16,210 bases of DNA, from the NCBI GenBank assembly GCA_038232215.1, contig JBBSIG010000036.1, positions 1 through 16,210 of the forward strand. The letters are read 5' to 3'. A program made the translations under genes and the position numbers. The stretch comes from JBBSIG01 sp038232215. Its GTDB lineage: Bacteria > Actinomycetota > Thermoleophilia > Gaiellales > Gaiellaceae. Positions 1 to 6,530 of this stretch are shown piece by piece (position 1 is the stretch's first letter; each line of letters starts with the position of its first letter). The notes beneath the pieces are model-generated. The model searched no databases. It was not told the origin of the DNA and worked only from the letters and a program-made list of their open reading frames with translations.

Positions 1-146
1 AGCGCCTCGGCCGCGGCGGTGACAGGGCCGAGGAGCGGCTCGGAGCCCGGGCCCGGAGCGAGCGCGGCAGGCTGCAGCACGAGGCCCGGACGGGAGCGGA
101 GGGCCGCCCGGAGCTCGAATCCCTGGATGACGATGCAGGCGATCAT
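1..146 (-). CDS. imuB: ImuB-like Y-family DNA polymerase, 5' end only
   Basis: Partial gene: 48 codons from an ATG at 146 to the left edge, with no stop. The protein begins MIACIVIQGFELRAAL, continues with a segment reading PAALAPGPGSEPLLGPV and then an alanine-rich stretch (TAAAEA). This matches the opening of actinobacterial ImuB-like Y-family proteins. DinB/Pol IV proteins start with an acidic DMDxFF metal site. Here the aligned positions are hydrophobic, as in ImuB, which is thought to be a catalytically dead adaptor that brings the polymerase DnaE2 and the beta clamp to lesions. Support is strengthened by two LexA boxes in its promoter, which is the expected SOS control. The -10 lies only 10 nt before the ATG, so the mRNA would have a leader of about 3-4 nt or none. 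The identity rests on a short N-terminus, and an active Y-family polymerase remains possible. The rest of the gene, and perhaps dnaE2, would lie to the left. Confidence 0.68.
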   Translation of the reverse strand, partial: MIACIVIQGFELRAALRSRPGLVLQPAALAPGPGSEPLLGPVTAAAEA

Positions 147-147
147 G

Positions 148-185
148 CGAACACCTGTTCTACACGAACAGGTGTTCGCCGTCAA
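148..185 (-). promoter_or_regulatory. SOS promoter with two LexA boxes
   Basis: Read on the minus strand, TTGACG (185-180), a 17-nt spacer and TAGAAC (162-157) form a good housekeeping-type promoter for the ImuB-like gene. CGAACACCTGTTCG (178-165) fills most of the spacer and fits the Gram-positive/actinobacterial LexA consensus CGAAC-N4-GTTCG perfectly. AGAACAGGTGTTCG (161-148) is a near-perfect second box covering the -10 and the start point. Together they form a perfect 13-bp inverted repeat (148-160 and 166-178) around TACAC. LexA bound here would block both polymerase entry and melting. The sequence match is direct; LexA binding is inferred. Confidence 0.85.
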
Positions 186-224
186 GTGCAGCTCCCTTGG
201 GAGCCGTCAGCCCCGAACGCGTCG

Positions 225-1085
225 TTACGACTCGGCCAGGACCGTGATGTGCGGAAGGCCGCCGTGGACGTCCTTGCCCAGGACCGAGACGTGCGCGAAG
301 CCCGCCCGCTCGATCATTGCGAGCAGGTCCTCCTCGTACGCCCAGAGCGAGATCGCCGACAGGCCGCTTCTCGGATTCCCCGGCTCCTCGCGGAAGATCT
401 TGACGCGGTACTCGTGTCCTCGATGGCGGTAGGTGCTCTCGCTGAACTGCTCGGGCCAGTATCGATCCAGGGCAGCCTGCTCGACGTAGTGGGTCTGCAG
501 GAACAGCGTGTCTGCCTGCTGCCTGAACCACTCGAGCGCCGCGGCGGGCTCGGGGAGGTGGTACAGGAGCCCGGCGCAGAAGACCAGGTCGAAGCCGCCC
601 TCGAACGGCGGCTCACGATTGCCGGCAGCGAGCTCCTCGATGTCGGCGAGATAGAAGGTGGTCCGGTCGAGTCCGTATCGAGCCTTCGTGCGCAGACACT
701 CCTCGAAGTTCTGACGCTGCCCTTCGATCGAGACGGTCTCCCGCACTCCCAGCTTCTCGAGCATGACGCTGTGGTGGCCGATCCGAGGCCCGAGCTCGAG
801 AACGCGGAGTCCGCGAAGGTCCAGGAAGTAGAGGAGGTACCTGAGCCGTCGGTCTCCGTCTCTCTGGGTCAGCTCGTAGGGTCGCCGGGGAGGCCTGTAC
901 GACCGGTTGGCCATGCGCTCGGTGTAGGGGAACGCGTCGGTGGAAGGGATCCAAGCGGGCGTCGTCTCCGTCAGCGTGCCCACCCGGCGCACGTCGTAGC
1001 CCAGCGTGCGCAGGCTCCGCTGCAAGAATCGCTTGCTCGAGCCACCGATCGCGGAGCGGACGCCCAGGAGCCGGGATCGTAGCAC
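225..1085 (-). CDS. class I SAM-dependent methyltransferase
   Basis: Encodes 286 aa from GTG at 1085, chosen because the strong Shine-Dalgarno GGAGGAGGA abuts it. An in-frame ATG at 1169 has no such site and adds an arginine-rich, non-family extension. The N-terminus is basic (residues 1-35, rich in Arg, with LRTLGYDVRR). The Rossmann motif I, LELGPRIGHH, is at about residues 96-105, and an acidic SIEG end of strand 2 follows near 119-122. GFDLVFCAGLLYHLPEP (about 164-180) is the motif IV region typical of methyltransferase_11/DUF1698-like enzymes. The substrate is not evident. It lies upstream of the ImuB-like gene on the same strand, but that gene has its own promoter in the 78-bp gap, so co-transcription is optional. 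It is the only gene here with an obvious strong Shine-Dalgarno. Confidence 0.85.
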   Translation of the reverse strand: MLRSRLLGVRSAIGGSSKRFLQRSLRTLGYDVRRVGTLTETTPAWIPSTDAFPYTERMANRSYRPPRRPYELTQRDGDRRLRYLLYFLDLRGLRVLELGPRIGHHSVMLEKLGVRETVSIEGQRQNFEECLRTKARYGLDRTTFYLADIEELAAGNREPPFEGGFDLVFCAGLLYHLPEPAAALEWFRQQADTLFLQTHYVEQAALDRYWPEQFSESTYRHRGHEYRVKIFREEPGNPRSGLSAISLWAYEEDLLAMIERAGFAHVSVLGKDVHGGLPHITVLAES

Positions 1086-1104
1086 TCCTCCTCCAGAGAG
1101 CCGA

Positions 1105-1110
1105 TACCCT
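1105..1110 (+). promoter_or_regulatory. possible -10 element for a leaderless small ORF
   Basis: TACCCT ends exactly 7 nt before the GTG at 1118, the same geometry seen at several other starts in this window. I see no recognisable -35. Its value depends on whether the small ORF is real. Confidence 0.3.
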
Positions 1111-1117
1111 CGGACAC

Positions 1118-1273
1118 GTGGAGACCGACCGTGGCGACGAGCATCCTCCGACGCCCTCGGACACCGCACGCGAGGAGGCGCTGCGCGAGGCGCGCTTCTC
1201 GGAGGACGTCGAGGAGGTCGAGGAGAAGGCCCCTACAGGGCCACCTCCGCCGCCACGCCCGCCATCCCGGTGA
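1118..1273 (+). CDS. possible small acidic protein or gene remnant (51 aa)
   Basis: GTG at 1118 opens a 51-codon frame ending TGA at 1273. The first 38 residues lie in otherwise empty DNA between the methyltransferase and comB. They are charged and helix-prone, with a Glu-rich core reading REEALREARFSEDVEEVEE. The tail (PPPPPRPPSR) is encoded by the antisense of the comB 3' end and looks like chance sequence. A TACCCT hexamer 7 nt before the start fits the leaderless pattern of the neighbourhood. The frame may be a real microprotein, or the N-terminal relic of a small membrane protein whose transmembrane part was lost beside comB. I recognise no family, and it could also be spurious. Confidence 0.3.
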   Translation: METDRGDEHPPTPSDTAREEALREARFSEDVEEVEEKAPTGPPPPPRPPSR

Positions 1274-1913
1274 AGCGCGGCACGACGGCGAGCGCGTTCT
1301 CGCGGGCGCAGTAGGCGATGTCCTCCTCGAGGCCGGGCGGCCCGTAGGTCCGGGCGGCGAGCCCCTCGAGCGCTGTCGGAAACGCGCGCGCGACGAGGTC
1401 GGCCGCGATCGCCGCGTCGGTCGGCTCGCCGCCGAGCTCCTGGACGATCCGCCCCGCACAGTAGGCGTCGTCGAGCGCGAAGGCGCCCTGGAAGCCGGCG
1501 CAGACGACGACCACGTCCTCCCCGCGCCCGCGCGCCGCCACGGACACCGCGTCGAGGTTCAGGAGGCTCCCGAGCAGTACCTCGCGGCTGCTCGACGCGG
1601 CGGTCAGGATCGAGCGGGTCCCGTTCGTGGTCGAGAGGATGAGCGTCTCGGCGCGGGCCTCGAGGAACTCGCGCGGCGAGGCGCCGACGTCGAAGTCCTC
1701 GATCCGAACCGCCTTTCGCTCGCCGCCCACGACCGAGTCCGGAACGGAGCGACGCAGCGCCCGCGCCTCCTCGAGCTCGGCGCAGCAGAGCACGCGCCGG
1801 TAGCCGGCTGCGAGCGCCTGCGCGATCGTCGACGTCGCGCGGAGGACGTCGACGACGATCGCGACCGGCGCGGAGGCGGCCTCGGCCGGGGTGAAGGCCA
1901 CGTGGACGCGCAC
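1233..1913 (-). CDS. comB: 2-phosphosulfolactate phosphatase family protein (ComB-like)
   Basis: Encodes 226 aa from GTG at 1913. ComB proteins remove phosphate from 2-phosphosulfolactate in coenzyme M synthesis. Bacterial homologues outside methanogens have no settled role, so the family call is firmer than the reaction. Visible family motifs are VVDVLRATSTI (residues 20-30), LSTTNGTR (93-100) and CAGFQGAFALDDAYCAG (138-154), the most diagnostic block. The length is normal for the family. The GTG at 1913 places the first strand (VRVHVAFTP) at the very N-terminus, as in relatives, and a TAGCGT hexamer ends 7 nt before it. An upstream in-frame ATG at 1934 would add 7 residues and is the alternative. 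The gene diverges from the rhomboid gene. Confidence 0.82.
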   Translation of the reverse strand: MRVHVAFTPAEAASAPVAIVVDVLRATSTIAQALAAGYRRVLCCAELEEARALRRSVPDSVVGGERKAVRIEDFDVGASPREFLEARAETLILSTTNGTRSILTAASSSREVLLGSLLNLDAVSVAARGRGEDVVVVCAGFQGAFALDDAYCAGRIVQELGGEPTDAAIAADLVARAFPTALEGLAARTYGPPGLEEDIAYCARENALAVVPRFTGMAGVAAEVAL

Positions 1914-1935
1914 CGTGGCTACGCTACTTCGCATG
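1911..1935. promoter_or_regulatory. divergent promoter with overlapping -10 elements (comB / rhomboid)
   Basis: TACGCT on the plus strand (1920-1925) ends exactly 7 nt before the rhomboid ATG at 1933. TAGCGT on the minus strand (1926-1921) ends exactly 7 nt before the comB GTG at 1913. The two hexamers overlap by five bases and both fit TAnnnT. Neither gene has a Shine-Dalgarno in the 20 bp between the start codons, so two leaderless mRNAs from one melted core is the simplest reading. No clear -35 is seen on either side. Confidence 0.5.
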
Positions 1936-2781
1936 GAGCCAGCGACGACCTGCTACCGCCACCCCGACCGGGAGACGCGCCTCTCCTGCTCGGAGTGCGG
2001 CCGCCCCATCTGCACCGAGTGCATGACGATGGCGCCGGTCGGGATCCGCTGTCCCGAGCACTCGGGCAAGCCGCAGGGCGCCGCCCGCCTCACGCAGGGC
2101 GTGCGGCGGGCGAGCTTCGAGGGCGCCGGCGGCATCGTCACGAAGGCGCTCATCGGCCTCAACCTGGCCGTCTACCTCGCCGAGCTCGCGCAGGGTGCCA
2201 GCCTGAACGCGAACTCGGGCTCGATCTTCGAGAACGGAGCGCTGTTCGGGCCGCTCGTCGCGCAGGGCGACTGGTGGCGACTGATCACAGCCGCGTTCCT
2301 GCACTACGGCCCGTTCCACCTCGGTATGAACATGCTCGCGCTCTACTGGTTCGGAACGCCCCTCGAGGAGGCGCTCGGACGCGGCCGCTTCGTCCTGCTC
2401 TACCTCGTCTCGGGGCTCGCGGGCTCGGCGGGCGCCCTGCTGGCGAGCCCGACGGCGGTCACGGTCGGCGCCTCCGGTGCCATCTTCGGGATGCTCGGCG
2501 CGATCCTGATGCTCCAGTACCAGCGCACCGGGTCGTTCCAGGGTCCGGCGCTGACGCTCATCGCCCTGAACCTCGTGTTCACCTTCGCCGTCCCGAACAT
2601 CTCCATCGGGGGTCATCTCGGAGGCCTCGCGGGCGGCATTCTCGCCATGCTCGCCCTCTCGCGGCTCGGCCGGGGCAGCGCCGCGTACGGGCGGCTGGGG
2701 CTGATCGGGGTCGCCGGCGTCGTGGCGGTCGGCCTCGCGAGCATCGCCGTGGCGTACTGGAAGGTCCGTGGCTACGCGTAG
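1933..2781 (+). CDS. rhomboid family intramembrane serine protease with N-terminal zinc box
   Basis: Encodes 282 aa from ATG at 1933. Residues 7-43 hold a B-box-like cross-brace: C7, H10, C19, C22, C27, C30, C40 and H43, enough ligands for two zinc ions. The rhomboid domain follows, with about six membrane helices. WWRLITAAFLHYGPFHLGMN carries the family HxxxN region. GASGAIFG holds the catalytic serine (S181), and GGHLGGLAGG holds the catalytic histidine (H228). Rhomboids cut membrane-anchored substrates within the bilayer. This B-box plus rhomboid layout is common in actinobacteria. The physiological substrate is unknown. The stop is overlapped by the start of the next gene, which encodes a secreted protein and is probably co-translated. 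Confidence 0.92.
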   Translation: MEPATTCYRHPDRETRLSCSECGRPICTECMTMAPVGIRCPEHSGKPQGAARLTQGVRRASFEGAGGIVTKALIGLNLAVYLAELAQGASLNANSGSIFENGALFGPLVAQGDWWRLITAAFLHYGPFHLGMNMLALYWFGTPLEEALGRGRFVLLYLVSGLAGSAGALLASPTAVTVGASGAIFGMLGAILMLQYQRTGSFQGPALTLIALNLVFTFAVPNISIGGHLGGLAGGILAMLALSRLGRGSAAYGRLGLIGVAGVVAVGLASIAVAYWKVRGYA

Positions 2782-3226
2782 CGTCGCAGCGCTCGCGGCG
2801 GCCGTGTGCGCCGTCCTCCTCGCCGCGGCGGCCGTGCAGGCCGCCGACGTCGCCACCCGCGCGCGGCCGTGCAAGGAGGGCCTGACGACGATCCGGGGCA
2901 AGAGGGCTCGGGTCTTCTGCGGCCCGGCACGGGCGACGGTCGAGGTGGGCGCGACGACGCTCACCTTCCGGGGCGGCAGGTGCACGAAGAGCGGGCCTGT
3001 CCTGATCGTGAACATCGGGACGATCGTCCTGCCCTCGAGCGGCACCCTCCCCTACTTCGGGGCTGTCTTCCAGGGCCGAAAAGCGTCGATCTCCTTCCGG
3101 GGCGGTACTGTGCACGACAGCGTCGTGGACGACGTCAGGTTCAAGCTGAAGGGGAAGAGCGGCGGCACGTTCTCGGGGCGGAGCCTTCTCGGCAAGCGAC
3201 CCGTCAGCGGCTCGTTCAGCTGCTGA
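2768..3226 (+). CDS. secreted hypothetical protein
   Basis: Encodes 152 aa from GTG at 2768, which lies 14 nt inside the end of the rhomboid gene, so translation is probably coupled. The first 26 residues are a clear Sec signal peptide: a short basic start, a long Ala/Leu/Val core, and a likely signal peptidase I site after AVQA. The mature part has four cysteines (in RPCKE, VFCGP, GRCTK and the final SFSC), enough for two disulfides. Its alternating polar/hydrophobic pattern, rich in Gly, Thr, Ser and Val, suggests beta strands. I recognise no family. Coupling to a rhomboid raises the idea of a shared envelope role, but the mature protein has no membrane anchor of its own. It converges on ppdK with 15 bp between the stops. 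Confidence 0.75.
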   Translation: MATRSVAALAAAVCAVLLAAAAVQAADVATRARPCKEGLTTIRGKRARVFCGPARATVEVGATTLTFRGGRCTKSGPVLIVNIGTIVLPSSGTLPYFGAVFQGRKASISFRGGTVHDSVVDDVRFKLKGKSGGTFSGRSLLGKRPVSGSFSC

Positions 3227-3246
3227 GCGCGGCTCCGGGGCTCAGC
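3222..3246. terminator. bidirectional hairpin between convergent genes
   Basis: GCTGAGC (3222-3228) and GCTCAGC (3240-3246) form a perfect 7-bp stem around an 11-nt GC-rich loop. Each arm contains the TGA stop of one of the two converging genes (secreted protein and ppdK). There is no T-tract, as is usual for GC-rich actinobacterial hairpins, so terminator function is inferred. Confidence 0.5.
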
Positions 3247-5836
3247 CGCCCGCGGTCGTGACCGCGACCTCCTGCTCGGCGAGCGCCGCCTGGGCCGCGG
3301 CGAGCCGCGCGAGCGGCACGCGGTACGGGGAACAGCTCACGTAGTCGAGGCCGAGCCCGTGGCAGAAGGCGATCGAGGCCGGCTCGCCGCCGTGCTCGCC
3401 GCAGATCCCGAGCTTGAGGTCCTCGCGGGCGCCGCGGCCCCGCTCGACCGCGAGCTCCATCAAGTCGCCGACGCCGCTCCGGTCGATCGTCTCGAACGGG
3501 TTCCGCTCGAGCACGCCGTCCTCGAGGTAGCGGGTCAGGAACTTGCCCTCGGCGTCGTCGCGCGAGAAGCCGAGCGCCGTCTGGGTGAGATCGTTCGTCC
3601 CGAAGGAGAAGAAGTCGGCGTGCTCGGCGATCTCGTCCGCGCGGACACACGCTCGCGGAAGCTCGATCATCGTTCCGCAGAGGTAGTCGACGTCGCCCTC
3701 CGCGTCCGCGGTCGCGACCGTGAGCTCGCGCAGGCGCCTGAGCTCCTCGGCGAAGCCCACGAGCGGGTGCATGATCTCGACGAGCGGCGCCTCGCCCGTC
3801 CGCTCCCGCACTGCGAGAGCGGCCCGGACGATCGCGCGGACCTGCATCTCGTAGATCTCCGGCCACTGCAGACCCACGCGGCAGCCGCGCGTGCCCAGCA
3901 TCGGGTTGGCTTCCTGGAGCGCGCGGATGCGCTGCCGCATCCGGTCGTCCGTCGCCTCCTCGAGCGGTGGCAGGAACTCGTGCAGGGGTGGGTCGAGCAG
4001 CCGGATCGTGACCGGGAGCCCGGCCATCGCCTCGAAGATCCCCTCGAAGTCGGCCTGCTGGTGCGGCAGCAGCCGGTCGAGCGCGGCGCGGCGCTCCTCC
4101 TCGCCGGCCGCCAGGATCATCTCGCGCACGACCGGAAGCCGGTCCTCGGCCATGAACATGTGCTCGGTGCGGCAGAGGCCGATCCCCTCGGCCCCGAACT
4201 CGCGCGCCTTGACGGCGTCCTCGGGCGTGTCGGCGTTCGCGCGCACCTTCAGCCGGCGGCTCTCGTCGGCCCAGGCGAGCACCGTCTGGAAGTCCTCGTT
4301 GATCCGGGGCGGGACGAGGTCGACGGGCCCGACGATGACCCGGCCGGTGCCGCCGTCGATCGTGATCACGTCTCCCTCGGCCAGGTCGTGGCCGCCGAGT
4401 CGCGCCGTCCTCGCCGCGGTGTCGATCGAGAGACCCTCGCACCCGGCCACGCACGGCTTGCCCATCCCGCGCGCCACGACGGCCGCGTGCGAGGTCATGC
4501 CGCCGTGGACGGTGAGGATGCCCTTCGCGGCGATCATCCCGTGGATGTCGTCGGGCGTCGTCTCCCAGCGGACGAGGACGACGCTGTCCCCGGCCGCGCC
4601 ACGCTCGGCCGCCGTGTCGGAGTCGAAGACCACGGCGCCGCTCGCCGCCCCGGGCGAGGCGTTCAGGCCAGTGGCGGCGACCTCGAACTGCGCCTGCGGA
4701 TCGAGCATCGGGTGCAGAAGCTGGTCGAGCTGCGCCGGGTCGATGCGCAGGACCGCCTCCTCCTTCGAGATCAGGCCCTCCTCGACCATGTCGACGGCCG
4801 ACTTCAGCGCGGCGGCAGCCGTTCGCTTCGCGCTGCGGGTCTGCAGGAGGTAGAGCTGCTGATCTTCGACCGTGAACTCGATGTCCTGCATGTCGCGGTA
4901 GTGCTCCTCGAGCCGCCGCATCGTGTCGAGAAGCTGCTCGAACGCCCTCGGCATACGCGTCCGCATGCGCTCGAGCGGTTCCGGCGTGCGGATCCCTGCG
5001 ACGACGTCCTCGCCCTGCGCGTTCGCGAGGAACTCCCCGTACAGGCCCGACTCGCCGGTCGAGGGATCGCGTGTGAAGCAGACGCCGGTGCCGGAGTCGT
5101 CGCCCTTGTTGCCGAAGACCATCTGCACCACGTTCACGGCCGTTCCGATGTCGTCGGGGATGTCGTACGTGCGCCGGTAGACCTGTGCGCGAGGCGAGTC
5201 CCACGACTCGAAGACAGCACGCACGGCGCGCGTGAGCTGCTCGCGTGCATCCTGCGGGAAGGCGCGCCCGGTCTCCTCGCGGTAGATGCGCTCGAAGCTC
5301 TCGATCAGCTCCGCGAGGTCGGCGGCGTCGAGATCCGTGTCCTGACCCGCGCCGCGCGCCTCCTTCAGTGCCCCGAGGGTCTGCTCGAAGCGGTGCCCGT
5401 CGATCCCGTCCACGACCTCGCCGTACATCTGGATCAGCCGCCGGTACGAGTCGTTCGCGAAGCGCTCGTTGCCGGTCGTGCGCGCGAGACCGCCGACGGC
5501 CTCGTCGTTGAGGCCGAGGTTGAGGATCGTGTCCATCATCCCGGGCATCGAGACGGCCGCGCCCGAGCGCACCGAGACGAGGAGCGGGTCCTCCGGATCG
5601 CCGAACCGCTTGCCCGTCCGCTCCTGGAGCGCCGCGAGGTGCTCGTCGATCTCGGCGTCGAGCCCGTCGGGGAGCGTCCTGCCGTTCGACATGTACGCGC
5701 GGCAGGCGTCGGTCGAGATCGTGAAGCCGGCCGGCACGGGGACCCCGAGGCCCGTCATCTCGGCGAGCCCGGCCCCCTTGCCGCCGAGGAGCTCCGGGCC
5801 TCCTGCGGGCTCGTCGAAGTCGTAGACGAAGCGCAC
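3242..5836 (-). CDS. ppdK: pyruvate, phosphate dikinase
   Basis: Encodes 864 aa from GTG at 5836, close to the usual length. It interconverts pyruvate + ATP + Pi and PEP + AMP + PPi in the cytoplasm. Domain order is normal. The N-terminal ATP-grasp begins GGPELLGGKGAGLAEM and includes the signature SVRSGAAVSMPGMMDT (near 88-103). The central swivelling domain has GGMTSHAAVVARG with the phospho-carrier His450. The C-terminal PEP/pyruvate barrel ends with SFGTNDLTQ and ICGEHGGEP, where Cys812 is the catalytic cysteine. Thr448, two residues before His450, matches the regulatory threonine of plant and bacterial PPDK, and the regulator that would modify it lies about 0.9 kb away. The SVRSGAA...MPGMMDT and TSHAAVVARG motifs distinguish PPDK from PEP synthase. 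The leader is about 25-30 nt with a weak GGAAAG site. Confidence 0.97.
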   Translation of the reverse strand: MRFVYDFDEPAGGPELLGGKGAGLAEMTGLGVPVPAGFTISTDACRAYMSNGRTLPDGLDAEIDEHLAALQERTGKRFGDPEDPLLVSVRSGAAVSMPGMMDTILNLGLNDEAVGGLARTTGNERFANDSYRRLIQMYGEVVDGIDGHRFEQTLGALKEARGAGQDTDLDAADLAELIESFERIYREETGRAFPQDAREQLTRAVRAVFESWDSPRAQVYRRTYDIPDDIGTAVNVVQMVFGNKGDDSGTGVCFTRDPSTGESGLYGEFLANAQGEDVVAGIRTPEPLERMRTRMPRAFEQLLDTMRRLEEHYRDMQDIEFTVEDQQLYLLQTRSAKRTAAAALKSAVDMVEEGLISKEEAVLRIDPAQLDQLLHPMLDPQAQFEVAATGLNASPGAASGAVVFDSDTAAERGAAGDSVVLVRWETTPDDIHGMIAAKGILTVHGGMTSHAAVVARGMGKPCVAGCEGLSIDTAARTARLGGHDLAEGDVITIDGGTGRVIVGPVDLVPPRINEDFQTVLAWADESRRLKVRANADTPEDAVKAREFGAEGIGLCRTEHMFMAEDRLPVVREMILAAGEEERRAALDRLLPHQQADFEGIFEAMAGLPVTIRLLDPPLHEFLPPLEEATDDRMRQRIRALQEANPMLGTRGCRVGLQWPEIYEMQVRAIVRAALAVRERTGEAPLVEIMHPLVGFAEELRRLRELTVATADAEGDVDYLCGTMIELPRACVRADEIAEHADFFSFGTNDLTQTALGFSRDDAEGKFLTRYLEDGVLERNPFETIDRSGVGDLMELAVERGRGAREDLKLGICGEHGGEPASIAFCHGLGLDYVSCSPYRVPLARLAAAQAALAEQEVAVTTAGG

Positions 5837-5864
5837 GGCAGCAATCTTTCCACAGGGACGCTGC

Positions 5865-5871
5865 CATTATC
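5865..5871. promoter_or_regulatory. overlapping divergent -10 elements (ppdK / peptidase E relic)
   Basis: The AT-rich core reads CATTAT on the plus strand (5865-5870), ending 8 nt before the GTG of the peptidase E relic. It reads GATAAT on the minus strand (5871-5866), which would give ppdK a leader of about 25-30 nt. The only other AT-rich patch in this 42-bp gap is around AATCTTTCC (5843-5851), near the weak ribosome binding site of ppdK. No convincing -35 is seen. Confidence 0.42.
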
Positions 5872-5878
5872 GCCCGCA

Positions 5879-6347
5879 GTGGCACCGCAGATCGTCGCGC
5901 TCGGCGGCGGAGGCCTCGTAGGGGCCGAGTTTCGGCCGCTCGCCGACTTCGTCCTCGCGCTGACCGGCGAGAGGCGGCCGGGGGCCTGCTGGGTGGGCGC
6001 GGCGAGTCTCGAACGTGGTGTTCTGCGGGTCGAGCGCCGGCATGATCTGCTGGTTCGAGGCGGGGGTGACGGACTCGTTCGGGCCGGAGCTCGACGGCAA
6101 TGTGCGATGGTCTTGGCTTTCTCGCCGCGAGCGCCTGTCCGCACTACGACGTCGAGGAGCGACGCCGGCCGGTGTACGGACGCCTCGTCGCGAACGGCTT
6201 CCCGGGCGGGCTCGCAGCCGAGGACGGCGTCGGCTTGCACTTCGTCGACACCGAGCTGGCCGAGGTCGTCACGTGCCGCGCGGGGAACTCGGCATTTCGC
6301 GTCGAGGCTCCGGCGAGACGCCGCTCGAGGCGCGGTTGCTGGCCTGA
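5879..6347 (+). pseudogene. peptidase E (S51 family), decayed by deletion and frameshifts
   Basis: Pieces of one cytoplasmic Asp-specific dipeptidase (peptidase E) are spread over different frames. Frame one (GTG at 5879 to about 6010) gives the N-terminus, VAPQIVALGGGGLVGAEF through ACWVGAAS. The middle of the domain is missing, about 70 residues judging from the usual length of some 230. Frame two (about 6015-6110) resumes with the nucleophile region, CGSSAGMICWFEAG and then TDSFGPEL. Frame three (about 6103-6310) carries DGLGFLAASACPHYD through DGVGLHFVDTELAEVV. A last shift returns to frame two for GETPLEARLL and the stop at 6347. At least three lesions exclude a working enzyme. The promoter-like CATTAT before it is retained. 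The catalytic serine motif survives, so decay looks fairly recent. Confidence 0.85.
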
Positions 6348-6375
6348 GCTCGAGCGAGGCGTCCCGCGTCGACCT

Positions 6376-6400
6376 GTCCCCGCCCCAGGGGGCTGGACAC
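6376..6400 (+). repeat. GC-rich palindromic repeat, copy 1
   Basis: A 25-bp unit containing GCCCCAGGGGGCTGGACAC. Its ends (TGTCC and GGACA) and centre (GCCCC and GGGGC) are self-complementary, so it can fold into a hairpin. It matches copy 2 at 6478-6502 at 21 of 25 positions. Similarity continues downstream in a looser form: a GGGAAA-type tract, then CGCCTCC here versus CGCACCTCC in copy 2. A further perfect inverted repeat, CCGGAG-ACGG-CTCCGG (6406-6421), follows copy 1. The 190 bp between the peptidase E relic and the small membrane protein gene hold nothing else. Confidence 0.55.
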
Positions 6401-6477
6401 GCCCGCCGGAGACGGCTCCGGGGAAACAGGCGCCTCCCGCGACGTTTCGTGCGCTCGAGCCTGTCTGCATCAGGCAC

Positions 6478-6502
6478 GTCTATGCCCCAGGGCGCTGGAC
6501 AC
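6478..6502 (+). repeat. GC-rich palindromic repeat, copy 2
   Basis: A 25-bp unit containing GCCCCAGGGCGCTGGACAC, 21/25 identical to copy 1 and in the same orientation 102 bp downstream. A short inverted repeat, GCCTG/CAGGC (6459-6475), precedes it. The pair looks like two members of a dispersed REP-like family, but family status cannot be shown from this window. Confidence 0.55.
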
Positions 6503-6530
6503 ATCTCGGGAAGACACGCACCTCCGGCCA

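Noticed and set aside
221..231. Terminator hairpin GTCG-TTA-CGAC at the end of the first methyltransferase gene
   Set aside because: A 4-bp stem with a 3-nt loop is too weak to claim.
3242..5836. ppdK as a PEP synthase (ppsA)
   Set aside because: The GGMTSHAAVVARG block with a Thr two residues before His, the SVRSGAAVSMPGMMDT block and the overall length fit PPDK.
6376..6502. CRISPR array
   Set aside because: Only two imperfect units 102 bp apart, no further copies, and no cas genes nearby.
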